The position numbers were made by a program, and so were the translations under genes. From positions 753,057 to 817,056 of the forward strand of contig JAQPZY010000953.1 of NCBI GenBank assembly GCA_029931535.1: 64,000 nt of DNA, in the 5' to 3' direction. The stretch comes from Margaritifera margaritifera. Its lineage: Eukaryota; Mollusca; Bivalvia; Unionida; Margaritiferidae. Below the pieces are notes generated by a model. The model saw only the letters and a list, made by a program, of their open reading frames with translations. It was not told where the DNA came from and searched no databases. Below, in pieces: positions 30,580 to 44,199 of this stretch (positions are counted from its first letter, which is position 1; every line of letters starts with the position of its first letter).

Positions 30580-32340
30580 TTTTGTAGCAAGGTTCTTCGC
30601 CTCCAAAAATGTGTTTGTACTGTTTTCTAGCCCATTGTTGTGCTTTTTAAACGCATCTGGCACTCCATAGTCCAAAATTGGTCCTAAAATACTAATTACA
30701 TCCAAAGCCTCAGATATCAAATTTTAAATAGGCTTTTTCATACAGTTTTGAACCGAAGTTGGCCAAATGTTTGCCCCTTTTCTCAGTTCCGAAAGTATAG
30801 TGAAATTGGGCTTACAATGCCGAATGAAATCGTGGAGGTGACGTTCATTTTCTCTGAATGTTGACGACGCTCCATTCTCAAAATTTCTTAGATGGTGAAT
30901 GTCCAGAATGAGAGTGAAGATACCCGAACTAAGCTGGCAAAGTCTGTCTAGTTCGGTCCATTATCACTAGGGAAATATTGAAATTTCACAATAGATGAAG
31001 AAAATTGAAACAAGAGTTTAGGAGTAATTTAGAATCTAGTTTTCGAATCAATTGATAAAGGATGAAATGTTGAGCCAAAAGTTAAATGAGAGAAATGCGA
31101 AAGTAAAATTTGAACAATACAAAATTCCCCTTTTAATGAAGGCCAAAGTTTGAGTAAAATAATATGCGGGCAATGATAAAGGACTTGTAAGTCACTGAGA
31201 AACCCAAATTTAATTGTGTAGTTCAATCTGATTTAGTGATGGATAAATAGACTTGATGGTGGATGAACCGATAAAGAGGCTGATAGATTGTTTGATTAAT
31301 TGATGATTGATTGATTGAGCGATTTATAGAAACTAGATAGCTGGGTGGGTAGGTGGTTGGATGAATGGATGGATTGAAAGATATATACAAAGATTGATTG
31401 AATGATTGATTTACATATTGTATGTTTTTATCCTATACCTATAAATCCAGTCGACTACTTTAAAAAAGGGAAAATATTTGGAATGTTTTCTCTTAATAGA
31501 GCTATTATTCGCTTTAATAGTCCTTGCGTGCTTCGAAATGAATTGTGAGAACGTAATCCAAACCACATACGCAACACCCGTGATCACTGAAGAGGGAATT
31601 CCATTCTTGAATTTCCCCCTCGCTTCCGAATCTATTTTTGGAAAGTTTCACCAGGTTTCTATGAAAAGACACTTAGTCACGAGTCACATTTTTTTATATC
31701 GCTGACGCGAGGAAGATGAAATTATTTTGCAAACGATCTATGACCAAGCCCTTTTATCTTTTAATTTAACTCAGTTTTTTATTTCTTGCATTGTTTTCAG
31801 GAAATGAAGTTATCCTCGAGAGCTTTATTGAGTTTGATTTTTCTCCAAGATTGTAAACCTAAACATAAATTTGATTTACAAAGATGGCAAATTGCTTGCT
31901 CCTGCCTTAAATGTGATTAAACAGGTATATTTTGTCCATGATGGACCTCATTTTAGTCTGAATAGTTATCTCTCTGTGTATGTGTGGGGATGTTATTTGA
32001 GGGTAGGTTTTTATTATTAGCACACTTCAAACAATGTTGGGTACAGTTTTTGTGTAAAAATAAAGGTGTGGAGCATGTATGCCTTTCCTGATATTACATG
32101 ATATTCTAATGAGATGATGGGGGAGGGCCACATTTCTCTGCAATACGATTTCCAACAATAGCGTTCTCGCCCTTCTTCATCTGCGTACACAAAACATATA
32201 CGCAGTTGTTTTTGTATGATGAGAAAATGTATCTCATAAGGGTGGTAGAGGTATGTACATACTGAAAGAACTAGAAGTGTAGAGAGGAGGTGGAGAGAGA
32301 AATATTCAAGCATCTCTTGTTACAATATGTGGCTATATGT
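30580..32340 (+). repeat. Segmental duplication, right copy (partner 21330-22720)
   Basis: Collinear with the left copy. It has about 290 extra bp (about 31600-31885) that the left copy lacks. The open frame at 31478-31705 (hydrophobic start, no ATG at its beginning) lies here and is not matched by an open frame in the other copy. No supported gene. Confidence 0.8.
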
Positions 32341-32627
32341 TTCTATCATATCAGGAGGAGCATCGTTGTTATCATCATCATGTTTCTAAATCATCATCAT
32401 CTTTAAATAAAATAATATAATCATAATATAAAAATTAAAAATTGCAAAGCTTCCCAACAACTAATTCTTATATGTAACTATTTCAGTGGTTAAACTTTCT
32501 TTATATCAGAGAATTTTCAGGGATTCTTGAGCAAGGAACTTCATGTTTCAGATGAAATTTCAACATCATCGGGATGAAAGAAATCAACTATCGCTGTGTA
32601 CAACGAATCTGATGAGTGCGTTACAAC
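32341..32627. other. Short intergenic gap
   Basis: ATC-rich and AT-rich simple sequence, no gene. Confidence 0.5.
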
Positions 32628-32801
32628 CAGTGGTGTACTAAGGGTAAATAGCGCCTGGGGCGACGATGATGGCCCAAAAGGCCAGAATACGAAGCCTGAA
32701 TTTTTATCAGCTGTTTTGGCGCCCAAGACCTCTGGCGCCCGAGGCAACCGCCCCATCCGCCTCCCCCCCCCCCACCCCCCACCCCCGTTAGTACGCTACT
32801 G
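32628..32801 (+). mobile_element. Non-autonomous hAT element (MITE), 174 bp
   Basis: Terminal inverted repeats CAGTGGTGTACTAAGGG and, at the other end, CCGTTAGTACGCTACTG (three mismatches). It is flanked by 8-bp direct repeats GTTACAAC (32620-32627) and GTTACAGC (32802-32809), one mismatch. An 8-bp duplication with a CAGTGG-type terminus is characteristic of hAT transposons. The interior has C-rich tracts and no transposase. Confidence 0.8.
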
Positions 32802-32809
32802 GTTACAGC

Positions 32810-34445
<1,636 letters not shown>

Positions 34446-34661
34446 TAAATAAGAAAACGCTTTTGTTAAAGCATTATATAAAGCATTTATAATTGTATAA
34501 TTTTATGAATTATTCGTTCATGATTAAAACGTTATAAAATCCTAGGTACCTGTTAATATATGTAGACATGTAGGTAGTTACGTAAGTAGATTGGTAAGCA
34601 GGTGGTTACGTACGAAGGGTGAGAGAAAAAAGAAGGGACTGAAGGAATGCAGTCAAGCAGT

Positions 34662-34718
34662 TACATGTATGTATGTATGTATGTATGTATGTATGTATGT
34701 ATGTATGTATGTATGTAT
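34662..34718 (+). repeat. (ATGT)n microsatellite
   Basis: About 14 tetranucleotide units. They read MYVC in one frame and create false open frames on both strands. Confidence 0.95.
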
Positions 34719-35323
34719 GCGTTCCCTCGACAAAAACAGAAGAACGCCAGAAGATAGTAGAGCTTGCCTGTAGACTAATTCAAATAGCATTTACTGGCGT
34801 TCAGCAGTTCTTGTATGGAACCATTTCTCAGAAGCACATAGTTTTAAATTTAAATTTCTTAGCCGACTTTGGTGCATTTCAAACAAAGTTTCAAGAGTAG
34901 TAATCAACATCAACTTGCAAACGCGTTTATTTTAAAAGCAGACGTAAATGGTAACGAATTCATCTCCATAAATTTTTGGGGAATAAATACGCCCTGAATT
35001 CTCAAATAAAAGGAGAAATAATCAAGGACATTTATTTTACTACATATACATGTCATGGAGGAATAAATAAATGTATCCATGAAAGAATAAAGTTCGCATG
35101 AAATTATATGTAGAACATGAATTTAAGATATTGAAGACTGATCAATGTATGCCCTACTTTATTCAGAATATTGAGGTAAACTAACTTTTATCTTTAAGTA
35201 ATGAAAATATTCAGAAATTTGATTTTGAAAATTAAATAAGGTTTGTATTTTTTGACGAAAACTGATAGGGTCATAGTATCAAAGGCCAACATGTTCCACT
35301 TGGCAAAGGAAATTTTGTTGTTG

Positions 35324-35356
<33 letters not shown>

Positions 35357-36085
35357 ATAATAAAAGTTTTTAAAGGCAAAACTCTGTTGATAGCATATCT
35401 TTCCTTGGAGGGGAAATGTTGATTACACATGTTCTTTAATATCTGTCAATTCTAGAAATAAATTACCACCACTCTCTATCATGCATAGTGTGGTGTTATG
35501 TGGTGTAATAAACTTTTATATGTTGCTACATCCCATGGTGAATTCTTGAATTCCTATTGGCTGCGTTTCCCTGTGATCACGTGATGCTAGTCTTTACTAC
35601 AGAAATCAGACCTGTTCCAGTATGATCTAATGCTACGCGCCGACGTTATATGACGTCACATGTCGTAATGTGATGTACTGAATCTTATATTTCCTTCTCC
35701 CGCCTACAGTATCGAGTTGTTCACACGCAAAGTTGAAAAATTAGCGTAGAAACTAAATCACAATCTGAGCTAATACTCATCATTATACACAATTTTAACA
35801 GTTTCATACAGGGTGCTATTTCAGAAATTGGTAAGCTATCAATTCGGATCACATTCTAAAATGTATGTCAAAGAACAATTTAAACTGTTGCTGCTTTTTC
35901 TGTTTTAGAATTTAGCAAAGACTACTTAATTATGTAGGGTTTAATATCAGATAAAATAGTTCCACAGGTTTAATGCCTCTAGTCCCATGCTTTTTTTCTC
36001 AATGTCTTTCCATTTATATTACCGTCCTTTTGCAATGAGTGCAACGTTTTATGTTTTGCAAAACGTATGTAATGAATTGTAATTT
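34719..36085. other. Intergenic, no gene
   Basis: T tract at 35325-35354. CRE-like TGACGTCA at 35650-35660 close to CACGTGAT at 35576-35584. No transcript-like feature can be tied to them. Confidence 0.45.
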
Positions 36086-36460
36086 ATGTTGCATTCTACT
36101 GTTGTCAGATATCAGCTTTTTACCGCTATAATTGTGCAGGATGTAGTTATGGTGCCCACTGAAACAATTGGAATTTTGGCTACATGTGTACAGATGATGT
36201 ATATTGTTTTCTTTAACTCTATCATCAAGGACATTTGTGCATGCAAATTAGTTATTATTAATCTTAATAGAATCAAATTGTCAATACTTGTTGCTGATGA
36301 GTTTCTTCAAACATGGTTCAATATCAATAGAACATTCATAAAAATGGTGATTTTTGCCGTTATAAAATCTTTCAAACATTTACGAAATGAAATTTCATTT
36401 GTAAAACAAAAACATCACCAATGTAATTGGGCTGGTAATATTTTTAAAATAATACCATAA
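36086..36460 (+). CDS. Uncharacterised 124-codon open frame
   Basis: An ATG frame unusually long for this AT-rich context and free of simple repeat. It is hydrophobic at first (LFTAIIVQDVVMVPTETIGI), then mixed, with a charged end (FVKQKHHQCNW). No motif, splice site or homolog recognised, and no paralogous sequence elsewhere in the window. It may be chance or a remnant of an unidentified transposon. Confidence 0.2.
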   Translation: MLHSTVVRYQLFTAIIVQDVVMVPTETIGILATCVQMMYIVFFNSIIKDICACKLVIINLNRIKLSILVADEFLQTWFNINRTFIKMVIFAVIKSFKHLRNEISFVKQKHHQCNWAGNIFKIIP

Positions 36461-36810
36461 AATCTGATTTGGATAATATTATTTTAATTTGTTAAAAAAC
36501 ACACACAAAAAACCATCAAGTTTGGCAGGTCTAGTAAATTTAAAATTTGATTTTTTTTTTCTCGTATACCCAAACAAAATGATGACACACAAATATGTTA
36601 ATGGTTCGGTGATTTTTTTTCTTCATGTGCAATAAGAAGCCGAAGTCCCAAACGGGTCGAGTGTTTTCTTTTTTGTTTTTGTTTTTGTTTTTTGTTTTTG
36701 CTTTTTTTTGTGTGTCTTGTTTTGTTTTTCTTTAATTTTGCTATTTTTGTTCTCGTATTTCCTATATGAGATGGTTGATGATAAACAAAAATACGAGTAG
36801 CTCATAAACA

Positions 36811-36811
<1 letters not shown>

Positions 36812-36902
<91 letters not shown>
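36812..36902 (+). repeat. (AT)n microsatellite, about 90 bp
   Basis: The longest perfect AT tract in the window. Its length in the assembly may not be reliable. Confidence 0.95.
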
Positions 36903-36904
<2 letters not shown>

Positions 36905-37109
36905 TAATGTGGTTTAAATGTATTTTATGTATCTGACTTTTTTTTCTTCTTCGACAAATCATATTTGATCAATGAGTCTGATCCGACAGTCTATGTGTTA
37001 TGTTTGTTGTGCCTTGTAATCATGTATGCCTCTGGGTAATTGCGAGTTTAAAGCCGGCGGGGGGAGGGGGTGTTGAAGCGGCTTCCTTCCATATGTTACA
37101 GGTATCCTG

Positions 37110-37143
<34 letters not shown>

Positions 37144-37799
37144 AATGAATGAACTTTGTTTATAAAACAATTCACATTGCCTATTTTGATTCGTCCAAGT
37201 ACAATGACGACATTGCTAGGGGTTCTGCTACGAAATGTTCTGTCTTTTCCTTGTTTGACTCTTGCAAATCAAAGCTGCGTGGAGGTAACTGGAAATTGGC
37301 GTGACTTTAACACCTATTGAGATTTAGAGTTAAGCGTTGGTTGCACAAATAGGAAAGTAACATTTTCTAAAAATATGATGCATATATGTCCTAGTTTTTT
37401 TACACCTTACATTGCACATTTTAGCTGGAAATTGACCAATAAATTTTAATAATGTCGTATTTACTGTAGCAAAATTAGTGTCAACTTTCTAATTATCAAA
37501 GTTTGGTCCGTAAACTGAGCCGCTGAGTATGCTGGGTCATTAGGTCAGTACACTAGAATGCTTAGCCATGTCACCATTTTTAAGAATTTTTTAAACTATT
37601 AAATAAAAGTAGACAATGTTGGCTTCGGGGCCTTGCTGTGGACATCGTCCATCCACACTTTCTTGTCACAAACTTTGCTATAGTTAACAAATATGAACCC
37701 GAGAACTTTGAAATATTTCCGCTGTTGTTATTACCGTCTAACTTCTAAAAGTTACTAATAGCAGCTCGTAACTGCAAAGATCCGGTGTATTGCATGTGT

Positions 37800-37801
<2 letters not shown>

Positions 37802-37838
<37 letters not shown>
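37802..37838 (+). repeat. (GA)n microsatellite
   Basis: Uninterrupted GA tract. Confidence 0.9.
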
Positions 37839-37839
<1 letters not shown>

Positions 37840-38983
37840 GCTGAGTGAAGTACGTGAATATGCGTGATACAGATAATACTATTTACATAAAAATTGGAAG
37901 TAATCAGTTACAAAACATTTGAAGAAATCAGGAAAATCGTCTGGTTTCCTTGATAAAATCTTGAATAACTTTGAACACTTTACAGTTTTGATCATTAGTT
38001 ACTTGCGATGAACTTTGAAGTAGCAGATCAATCGTTACAGGCAAATGTATGAGATTAAGATTTGAAAACAGGATCATGCGGTAATCTACATGCCGGTTAC
38101 ACTGCAAATGACGTAATGTGCTTATAACATGCCATCGGTGCGTTCATTCGGAAGACTCGACAGAGATGACTTATTCTTATCTGAAGCATTCACAAGTTTC
38201 TTTTTTCAAGTCTGAACTCACTAGAGAACTTTCGTTTATTAAATTTTTGTAAATAATTCCCTGAAGGTATGCTTTTGAAATAGTTCTGATTTGCCTACCG
38301 TACTTTAATATGTGATTGAAATCTCCGCCATTTTCCATCGATTTTCCCCTTTTTACGCTGTATCAGTTCATCGAAATATTTCAGAGAAAGATGTTTTTGA
38401 AAGCCACGAGGTTGTTTTGATTGTATTAGGCACAAAGTGCCTCAGATATTGTCAAGCACCTGGATGATAGGATCCGTGAATTGTAAATACGTACAGTGTG
38501 TGCCAATTGGTTGGCACCAGCTTTGACATTTGACTGTTCACTTAAGAATTAAACTTCATATTTTACAACATTCATGAAGTCTTGAAGTTTAAAATTCAAC
38601 TACACGTTGCATGAGAATGATAAAAAGATGAACACCGGTGCAGTAGGTGTTTTAATGCTCTGCTCAGAGTGAAAAGTTTTACTGTGTTATACTTGAGTTT
38701 TGGGAGAAAAACAGTCTCAAAATGAGTAGCTAATATTCAGTGATTTAGTCATGTGATTATAAACAAATGCAAATGGCGTAGTATTTCTTGATAGCTGACG
38801 AATTCGTCTTCGGAGCAGGTTGTTAATCAAAATTAAATGTAAATTGAATACGCTTACGTCTTGAAACCTTTTTCTTTTCCTTCAATAATCACTCTACAAA
38901 ATTACCCACGAAATTCATAATAACAATCCACGGTATATACGTGTGGGTACCAGATCATTGACCCTGAAACTTATAAAACGATT

Positions 38984-39540
38984 GTGGATGAGCTAGGAGA
39001 CAACATAATTATCTGTGCAGATTTTAACGTCCACATTGAACAATGGGGAGGAAGCCATTTGGATAGGGGAGGGGGGGGGGGGAATATTGAGAGGTGGGTC
39101 GCAATATCTAACCTAGTATTTTTAAACAACAGCTCAAGTACCAGAGTAAATCCCGAAAACGGGGCAATGTCAGCTATTGATCTAACCATATGCTGGCCCA
39201 AGATCGCGGAAATCGCCGTCTGGGGGTTGATCAATCAAGCACCCTAGATAGTGACCACTTCCCAGCATTGACCAGCATTCACACTGGAATTCACAAACAT
39301 ATTAGTGCACCTACCCCAAAATGGAGATTCGATAAGGTGGGTTTTCCGTTCTCTGTGCGAGGAGATTGCAGACGCTCATCTGTATAACGAAAATATTGAA
39401 ATCTTTAATGGAACTATCGTTCAGGCGTTATCCTCAGCAGCTGAGCGGTGCATACCCAAAACGGAAGGACGGGACAACAAACAGTCCGTTCGCTGCTGGA
39501 ATAACGAATGTGAGCAAGCCATAGAGGAGACAAGCAAGCC
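38984..39540 (+). pseudogene. LINE endonuclease domain remnant
   Basis: Encodes DELGDNIIICADFNVHIEQW with the A/G-D-F-N-x-H catalytic motif, then a G tract (39067-39082) that breaks the frame. After it come VFLNNSSSTRVNPENGAMSA, IDLTICWP and, in the next frame, STLDSDHFPALTSI with the S-D-H catalytic histidine motif. PKWRFDKV is the usual tail before the linker. The domain nicks target DNA in target-primed reverse transcription. At least two frameshifts. Confidence 0.8.
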
Positions 39541-40026
39541 ATAGAAGAGACAAGCAAGCCACAGAGGAGACAAGCAAGCCATAGATGAGCCATAGAGGAG
39601 AAAAGCAAGCCATAGAGGAGACAAGCAAGCCATAGAGGAGAAAAACAAGCCATAGAGGAGACAAGCAAGCCATAGAGGAGACAAGCAAGCCATAGAGGAG
39701 ACAAGCAAGCCATAGAGGATAAAAGCCATAGAGGAGAAAAGCAAGCCATAGAGGAGACAAGCAAGCCATAGAGGAGAAAAGCAAGCCATAGAGGAGACAA
39801 GGAAGCCATAGAGGAGAAAAGCAAGCCAGAGAGGAGAAAAGCAAGCCATAGAGGAGAAAAGCAAGCCATAGAGGAGAAAAACAAGCCATAGAGGAGAATA
39901 GCCATAAAGGAGAAAAGCCATAGAGGAGAAAAGCAAGCCAGAGAGGAGAAAAGCAAGCCAGAGAGGAGAAAAGCAAGCCATAGAGGAGACAAGCAAGCCA
40001 TAGAGGAGAAAAGCCATAGAGGAGAA
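39510..40026 (+). repeat. Minisatellite grown inside LINE coding sequence
   Basis: About 25 units of AGCAAGCCATAGAGGAGA(CA or AA), unit 13-20 bp with variants. The unit equals the LINE's own coding sequence at the endonuclease-RT linker (EQAIEET). LINE coding resumes at once after the array (ALNRFRHTKNSNDFLAYKEK). The array gives three overlapping 180-215-codon minus-strand frames that are artefacts. Confidence 0.95.
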
Positions 40027-41460
40027 AAAAAGGGCCTTAAACCGATTTAGACATACTAAAAACTCCAACGATTTTCTGGCTTACAAAGAAAAGGAACGCC
40101 TAGCGAAGGACACTATATACACGGCGAAGCAACAGTCATGAATGCGTTTCGCTCATTACTAAGTCACAAGGCAAATTCAAAACAAGTATGAGCTACGATT
40201 AAGAAAATTAGGGGGAAATTTTAGTTCTCGACACCTAAACTGTTCGGGCTTACCACTAACGGGGAAAAAAACGAAACATTAGCCTCACACTTTGCCGGCA
40301 TGAGCAGTAGTGCCAACCACTCAGTCAAATTTCAAAACCACCGCAACCTGCTAGAGAAAGAACACCCCGAAATGTTCAAAGACAGGGGCGACCACTTAAG
40401 TCCCTTAAACGTAGATTTCACCGTGCACGAGTGGAGGTAAGCACTCAACAGGAAAAAAAAGCACCCGGTGAGGACACGCTAGGCTAGGAAATCTGTAAAA
40501 AAAAAAAAAATCTTGCAGAAAAAACCGTACTGGTGACTTTAGATCTGCTGAATGCGATCTGGAATTCGGGAAAAATTCCACAACGGTGGAAACAAGCAAT
40601 AAGTCTATCTCCCTCACCAACAATATATGCAAGATCATGGAGACTATGATCAACAATAGGCTGAAGTACCACCTGGAGAGCAAAAAGCGGATTCCGTAAC
40701 AAGCGGTCCACGTTGGATCAATTAATACGACTGGAATCTAGCATCAGGTTGGCTGTTAATACAAAGAGGAAATGCGATCGAAACTTGATCGCATTGTTCT
40801 TATTCTTAGAAAAAGCATATTATCTGATGTGGACAAAAGGATTGATTGCAAAACTAATCCATTACGGAATAACATGCCGCATTCACACGTGGATATCCAA
40901 CTTTGTAACAGGTCGCAGCATACAAACAAGGGCGGGAAACCAATATTCAGGTACACTCGATCTAGATAATGGAAACCCCGCAGGGAAGTGTACTGAGTCC
41001 AACCCTCTTTAACATCATGATTAACGACCTAGAAAAATCAGTTGACCCATCCTGTTTGGACCTATCGCATTTTGATTACGACAGTGGAATCTGAAAAGCG
41101 GGAAATCCCGCTAGCGAAGCTGTGGTCGGCCGATTGCAGGTTGGACTGGATAGGATCGGTCTACGGGCCGACAGGTGGGGCTTCAAACTCTCCCCCAGAA
41201 AGATAATAGGCGTAATGTTAACCCCCAAAACTAAAACTCGTAGGGACCCACCAAAACTTTACTTAAATGGAGTGGAAATCAAATTTGAAAAGGTTGCTAA
41301 GTTATTAGGGATGATATTCAATGAGCACCTAACATGGGGCAACCATATAACAGAGCTAGCGAGCAGATGTGGACGGGACCTAAACCTCCTTCGGAATCTC
41401 AAGGGCTCCGACTGGGGGCGGATCAGTCCACGCTTCTCACACTATACAGGACACTGATTC
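40027..41460 (+). pseudogene. LINE reverse transcriptase domain remnant
   Basis: Fragments in order: LAYKEKERLAKDTIYTAKQQ; the fingers region (LLNAIWNSGKIPQRWKQAIS); STLDQLIRLESSIRLAVNTK; the palm LIALFLFLEKAYYLMW, in which the expected catalytic aspartate after A-Y is tyrosine; THxWISNFVTGRSIQTRAGN; an NGNPAGK site where N-G-x-P-Q-G is expected; then IIGVMLTPKTKTRRDPPK and LLGMIFNEHLTWGNHI of the thumb. The F-A-D-D box is replaced by HFDYDSG. Several frameshifts. Confidence 0.8.
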
Positions 41461-42500
41461 GATCCAAAATATGACTATGTATGCCAAGCTTATGCTTCTG
41501 CCCACCTAAACTTGTTAAAGAAATTGGATCGAGTACAGGGGCAAGTTCTTATTATATGCACCGGAGCTCTCGGTAGCATCTCTGGGGAGGAACTTAGATT
41601 CCTAGTGGGGGAGCTTCCCCTCAATCTGAGACCGAAGACGTTACTCTTAAGATATGTGACTAGGATATAAATCCATACCAAGGAGCATCCTACACTCTCA
41701 ACAATAAAAGAAATGCAATTAGCCCTTCAGACACAAATTGCCAACGAATTTACCAGGAGGAAAGAAAATCCAAGACATAAAAAGGGAACTGAACCTTACA
41801 GACATCAAGGCGGAAGCCATAAAATACCCCGACACCGCACCCTGGGCTAGCAAGCCTCTGAAAATAAATATAAATTCGCTCCAATGTGGGGATAAGCAGG
41901 AACAACCCATAGAATTAAGGGCCAAAATTCTTTCAGAAATGAAGAGTAAGTATGAGGAATTTACCACAATATACACAGACGGTTCAACATCCCGCACTTC
42001 GGCAGCCGTGGTGATCCCAGGGGAAGGCATTAGAGTAGAGGCGAGGCTACCTGACAACTGATCAATATATACAGTGGAATTTTGGGCTATTAAACAAGCT
42101 TTCCAATGGATACAAGATACTCAAAAGTCCAAAGCAGTGATAATTAGCGACTCCCTTAGTGTGCTGCATTCCCTGGAAACAGGTAACTCCTCTAGCAGAG
42201 AAAATGTGTTGCTGGAAGTCTACATGAGACTAAAAATCCTGGAACAAAATGTGGGTGTCCTCTCACACTAACATCCCTGGGAACGAAAGAGCAGACAAAG
42301 AAGCTAAAAGAAAGCTTAATAAACCCACTTCTCGGCATCTGGATTACAGCATCTAGGAAATCTACAGTATGATCAGGCAAAAAAATGGACAAAATATGGC
42401 AGAGGGAATGGGACAATACAAATAAAGGGCGCAGACTCTACGATTTGCAGAAGCAAATCTGCAGAAACACAATCGCCCCATCCATAGCAAATCCCTTCGA
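41461..42500 (+). pseudogene. LINE connection and RNase H domain remnant
   Basis: A thumb/connection segment (YDYVCQAYASAHLNLLKKLD) leads to RNase H: TTIYTDGSTSRTSAAVVIPG with the first catalytic aspartate, TVEFWAIKQAFQWIQ with the glutamate, AVIISDSLSVLHSLETG with the second aspartate, and PGNERADKEAKRKLNK with the last aspartate. All four acidic positions survive, but a TGA at 42060 and later frameshifts break the gene. RNase H is diagnostic of the I group. Confidence 0.85.
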
Positions 42501-42860
42501 TTAAAAAATTATCAATCGAATTAAATCCGATAAAACGCTCCTAGAGAGCAGTTTTGGAAGGTATGTGCCAGGAATAAAGGAAACAGGAATTAACTGCCCA
42601 CATTTTCCCATCCCAGAAACATTAGGCCATGTTTTCAATGATTGCACCAAGTATACCATAAAAAGGAAAAAAATCCAGGAGAAACACAAAAAACTCTGAA
42701 ATCCCAAGCCATATACCCGGAATTCCTCAAATCTGGAAGTAATAGCATCATGTCGGTGTATTCAAATTTAGTAGGGTCGGAAAAAGGGGAAAAATCTAAT
42801 CCCCGGCTGGAAACTCACTTCTAGCATAAAGGAGCGAGGATTGGAAAGATAAATTGATTT
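42501..42860 (+). pseudogene. LINE C-terminal knuckle remnant
   Basis: RIKSDKTLLESSFGRYVPG leads to NCPHFPIPETLGHVFNDC, a degraded C-x2-H/C...H-x4-C knuckle equivalent to that at 160-420. The last coding-like sequence ends at about 42830. Confidence 0.65.
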
Positions 42861-43410
42861 CAACCTGTGCATAGCGGGGGAGGAGAGGCCACGCCTAGAG
42901 AGTGAAGGGACTGGTACTCTGACCCATTAGGGGGACTCGGTACGCGGATTGGACGACCCAATCCCCACCCTCTTAGGCGGGAGAAAATCCACCCCCATAG
43001 TACAGTCAGCAAAAAAAAGGTAGTTAAAAAACACACAAAACCTTAAGAAAACAATAACAACCTCAAGAGCTAAGAACAATCTTTAACCATTAATAACACC
43101 ATTCATATACAGAACAGCTATCATCAATTTCAACCTTTCTAGAGCGGGAGAGGAGAGGCCACGCATAGAGAGGGAAGAGATTGGTAGACTGGACCATTAG
43201 GGGGACTCAGTACGCGGATCGGGCGACCTAATCCCCGCCCTCTTAGCCGGCAGCAACTCCACCCCCATAGTACAGACAGAAAAATCAAATGCAGTTTTAA
43301 AAAACCCCACACAAAACCTTAAGATAACAATAACAACCTTAAGAGCTAAGAACAATCTTTTACCATTAATAACACCATTCATATACAGAACAGCTATCAC
43401 TAACTTCAGT
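42861..43410 (+). repeat. Two tandem 270-bp LINE 3' UTR units
   Basis: Unit starts at 42861 and 43131. Each has AGAGGAGAGGCCACGC, TTAGGGGGACTC, GTACGCGGAT, then a hairpin and CCACCCCCATAGTACAG. In unit 1 the hairpin is GGATTGG-ACGAC-CCAATCC, a perfect 7-bp stem; unit 2 keeps part of it. Confidence 0.85.
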
Positions 43411-43519
43411 TTCCATTCTTCTGACCTAACTAACAAAGTATGCAAGTACTATCCTCCTGCTAACAGGAAAATATTCTTACAAAGTAATACAGCAAGGCAT
43501 CAACAACAAAATAAATTAG

Positions 43520-44000
43520 CATATTATAAGGTGGTCCTAAATCCAGACCATCAGGCCCAGCCGCATAAGGTGACAACGATTGGTTAACTTAAAACTAGGT
43601 TATATAGTCCATAAACTGGCCCACACAGACATAAAGATTTTATAAGGTAGTCCCAAGCCTACATAACCAGGCCCCTACTGCACACTGCGGTTGCTGATTA
43701 CCTACGACCCTCAATATTCGAAATGAAAAATAGGGTGAGAATAGTCACTATAGTATAGGAATAAGAAATTAAGTCCAAATAAATAAAATCTAGACGATAT
43801 AAAGTGGCCCTAAACCCAGACCACCAAGCTCAGCCGCACAATGTGGCAACGATTGGTTGAATAACGAGCAAGATCCCTTAACCGGATCCGCACAATAAAA
43901 AATACAAGATGGTATCAAACCCATGTCACCAGGTCCCACTGCACAAAGCAGTAAACAAATTACGAAATAGTCCCTATCACAACTACAAATAATAAACCGG
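43520..44000 (+). repeat. Diverged tandem units of about 100-130 bp
   Basis: Four related blocks of the form TATAAGGTGGTCCTAAA / CCAGACCATCAGGCCCAGCC / GCACAA-GTGGCAACGATTGG start near 43528, 43640, 43797 and 43908. They continue directly after the LINE 3' UTR and may be an older extension of it. Confidence 0.6.
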
Positions 44001-44199
44001 TGCTTATGCTCATAAAGCTAGTATACCAGACTGAACCGGGTTTCTCTTCTCATCAATATAACCCTCATTATAACTAACCACTTCTTAAAGCCACATAGTA
44101 CAGAATTTATATTCAAAATTTATACTAAATAATCGCATAGAGTGCAACACGATAAAAATATCACATTCGGCATAAATATAACAAATTCAACCTTGGACC

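Larger units (their letters stand above)
36461..38947. other. Intergenic with microsatellites
   Basis: Holds a (GTTTTT)n-like tract at about 36672-36730, a long (AT)n tract, a (CT)n tract at 37113-37140 and a (GA)n tract at 37802-37838. No gene or RNA recognised. Confidence 0.5.
38948..43410 (+). mobile_element. Decayed I-type LINE, 5'-truncated, with tandem 3' UTR
   Basis: The domain order is that of RNase H-bearing I-group LINEs: AP-like endonuclease, reverse transcriptase, RNase H, CCHC knuckle, 3' UTR. The 5' end (ORF1 and the start of the endonuclease) is missing. Frameshifts, stops, mutated catalytic positions and an internal minisatellite show that it is dead. The 3' UTR holds two 270-bp units related to those at 546-900. 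Confidence 0.85.

Noticed and set aside
31478..31705. Frame with a signal-peptide-like start
   Set aside because: Begins without ATG, lies in a segmental duplicate whose other copy is not open, and no splice or homology support.
39414..40068. Three overlapping minus-strand frames of 180-215 codons, leucine- and serine-rich, resembling a repetitive membrane protein
   Set aside because: They are all translations of the minisatellite inside the LINE, open because of the unit sequence.
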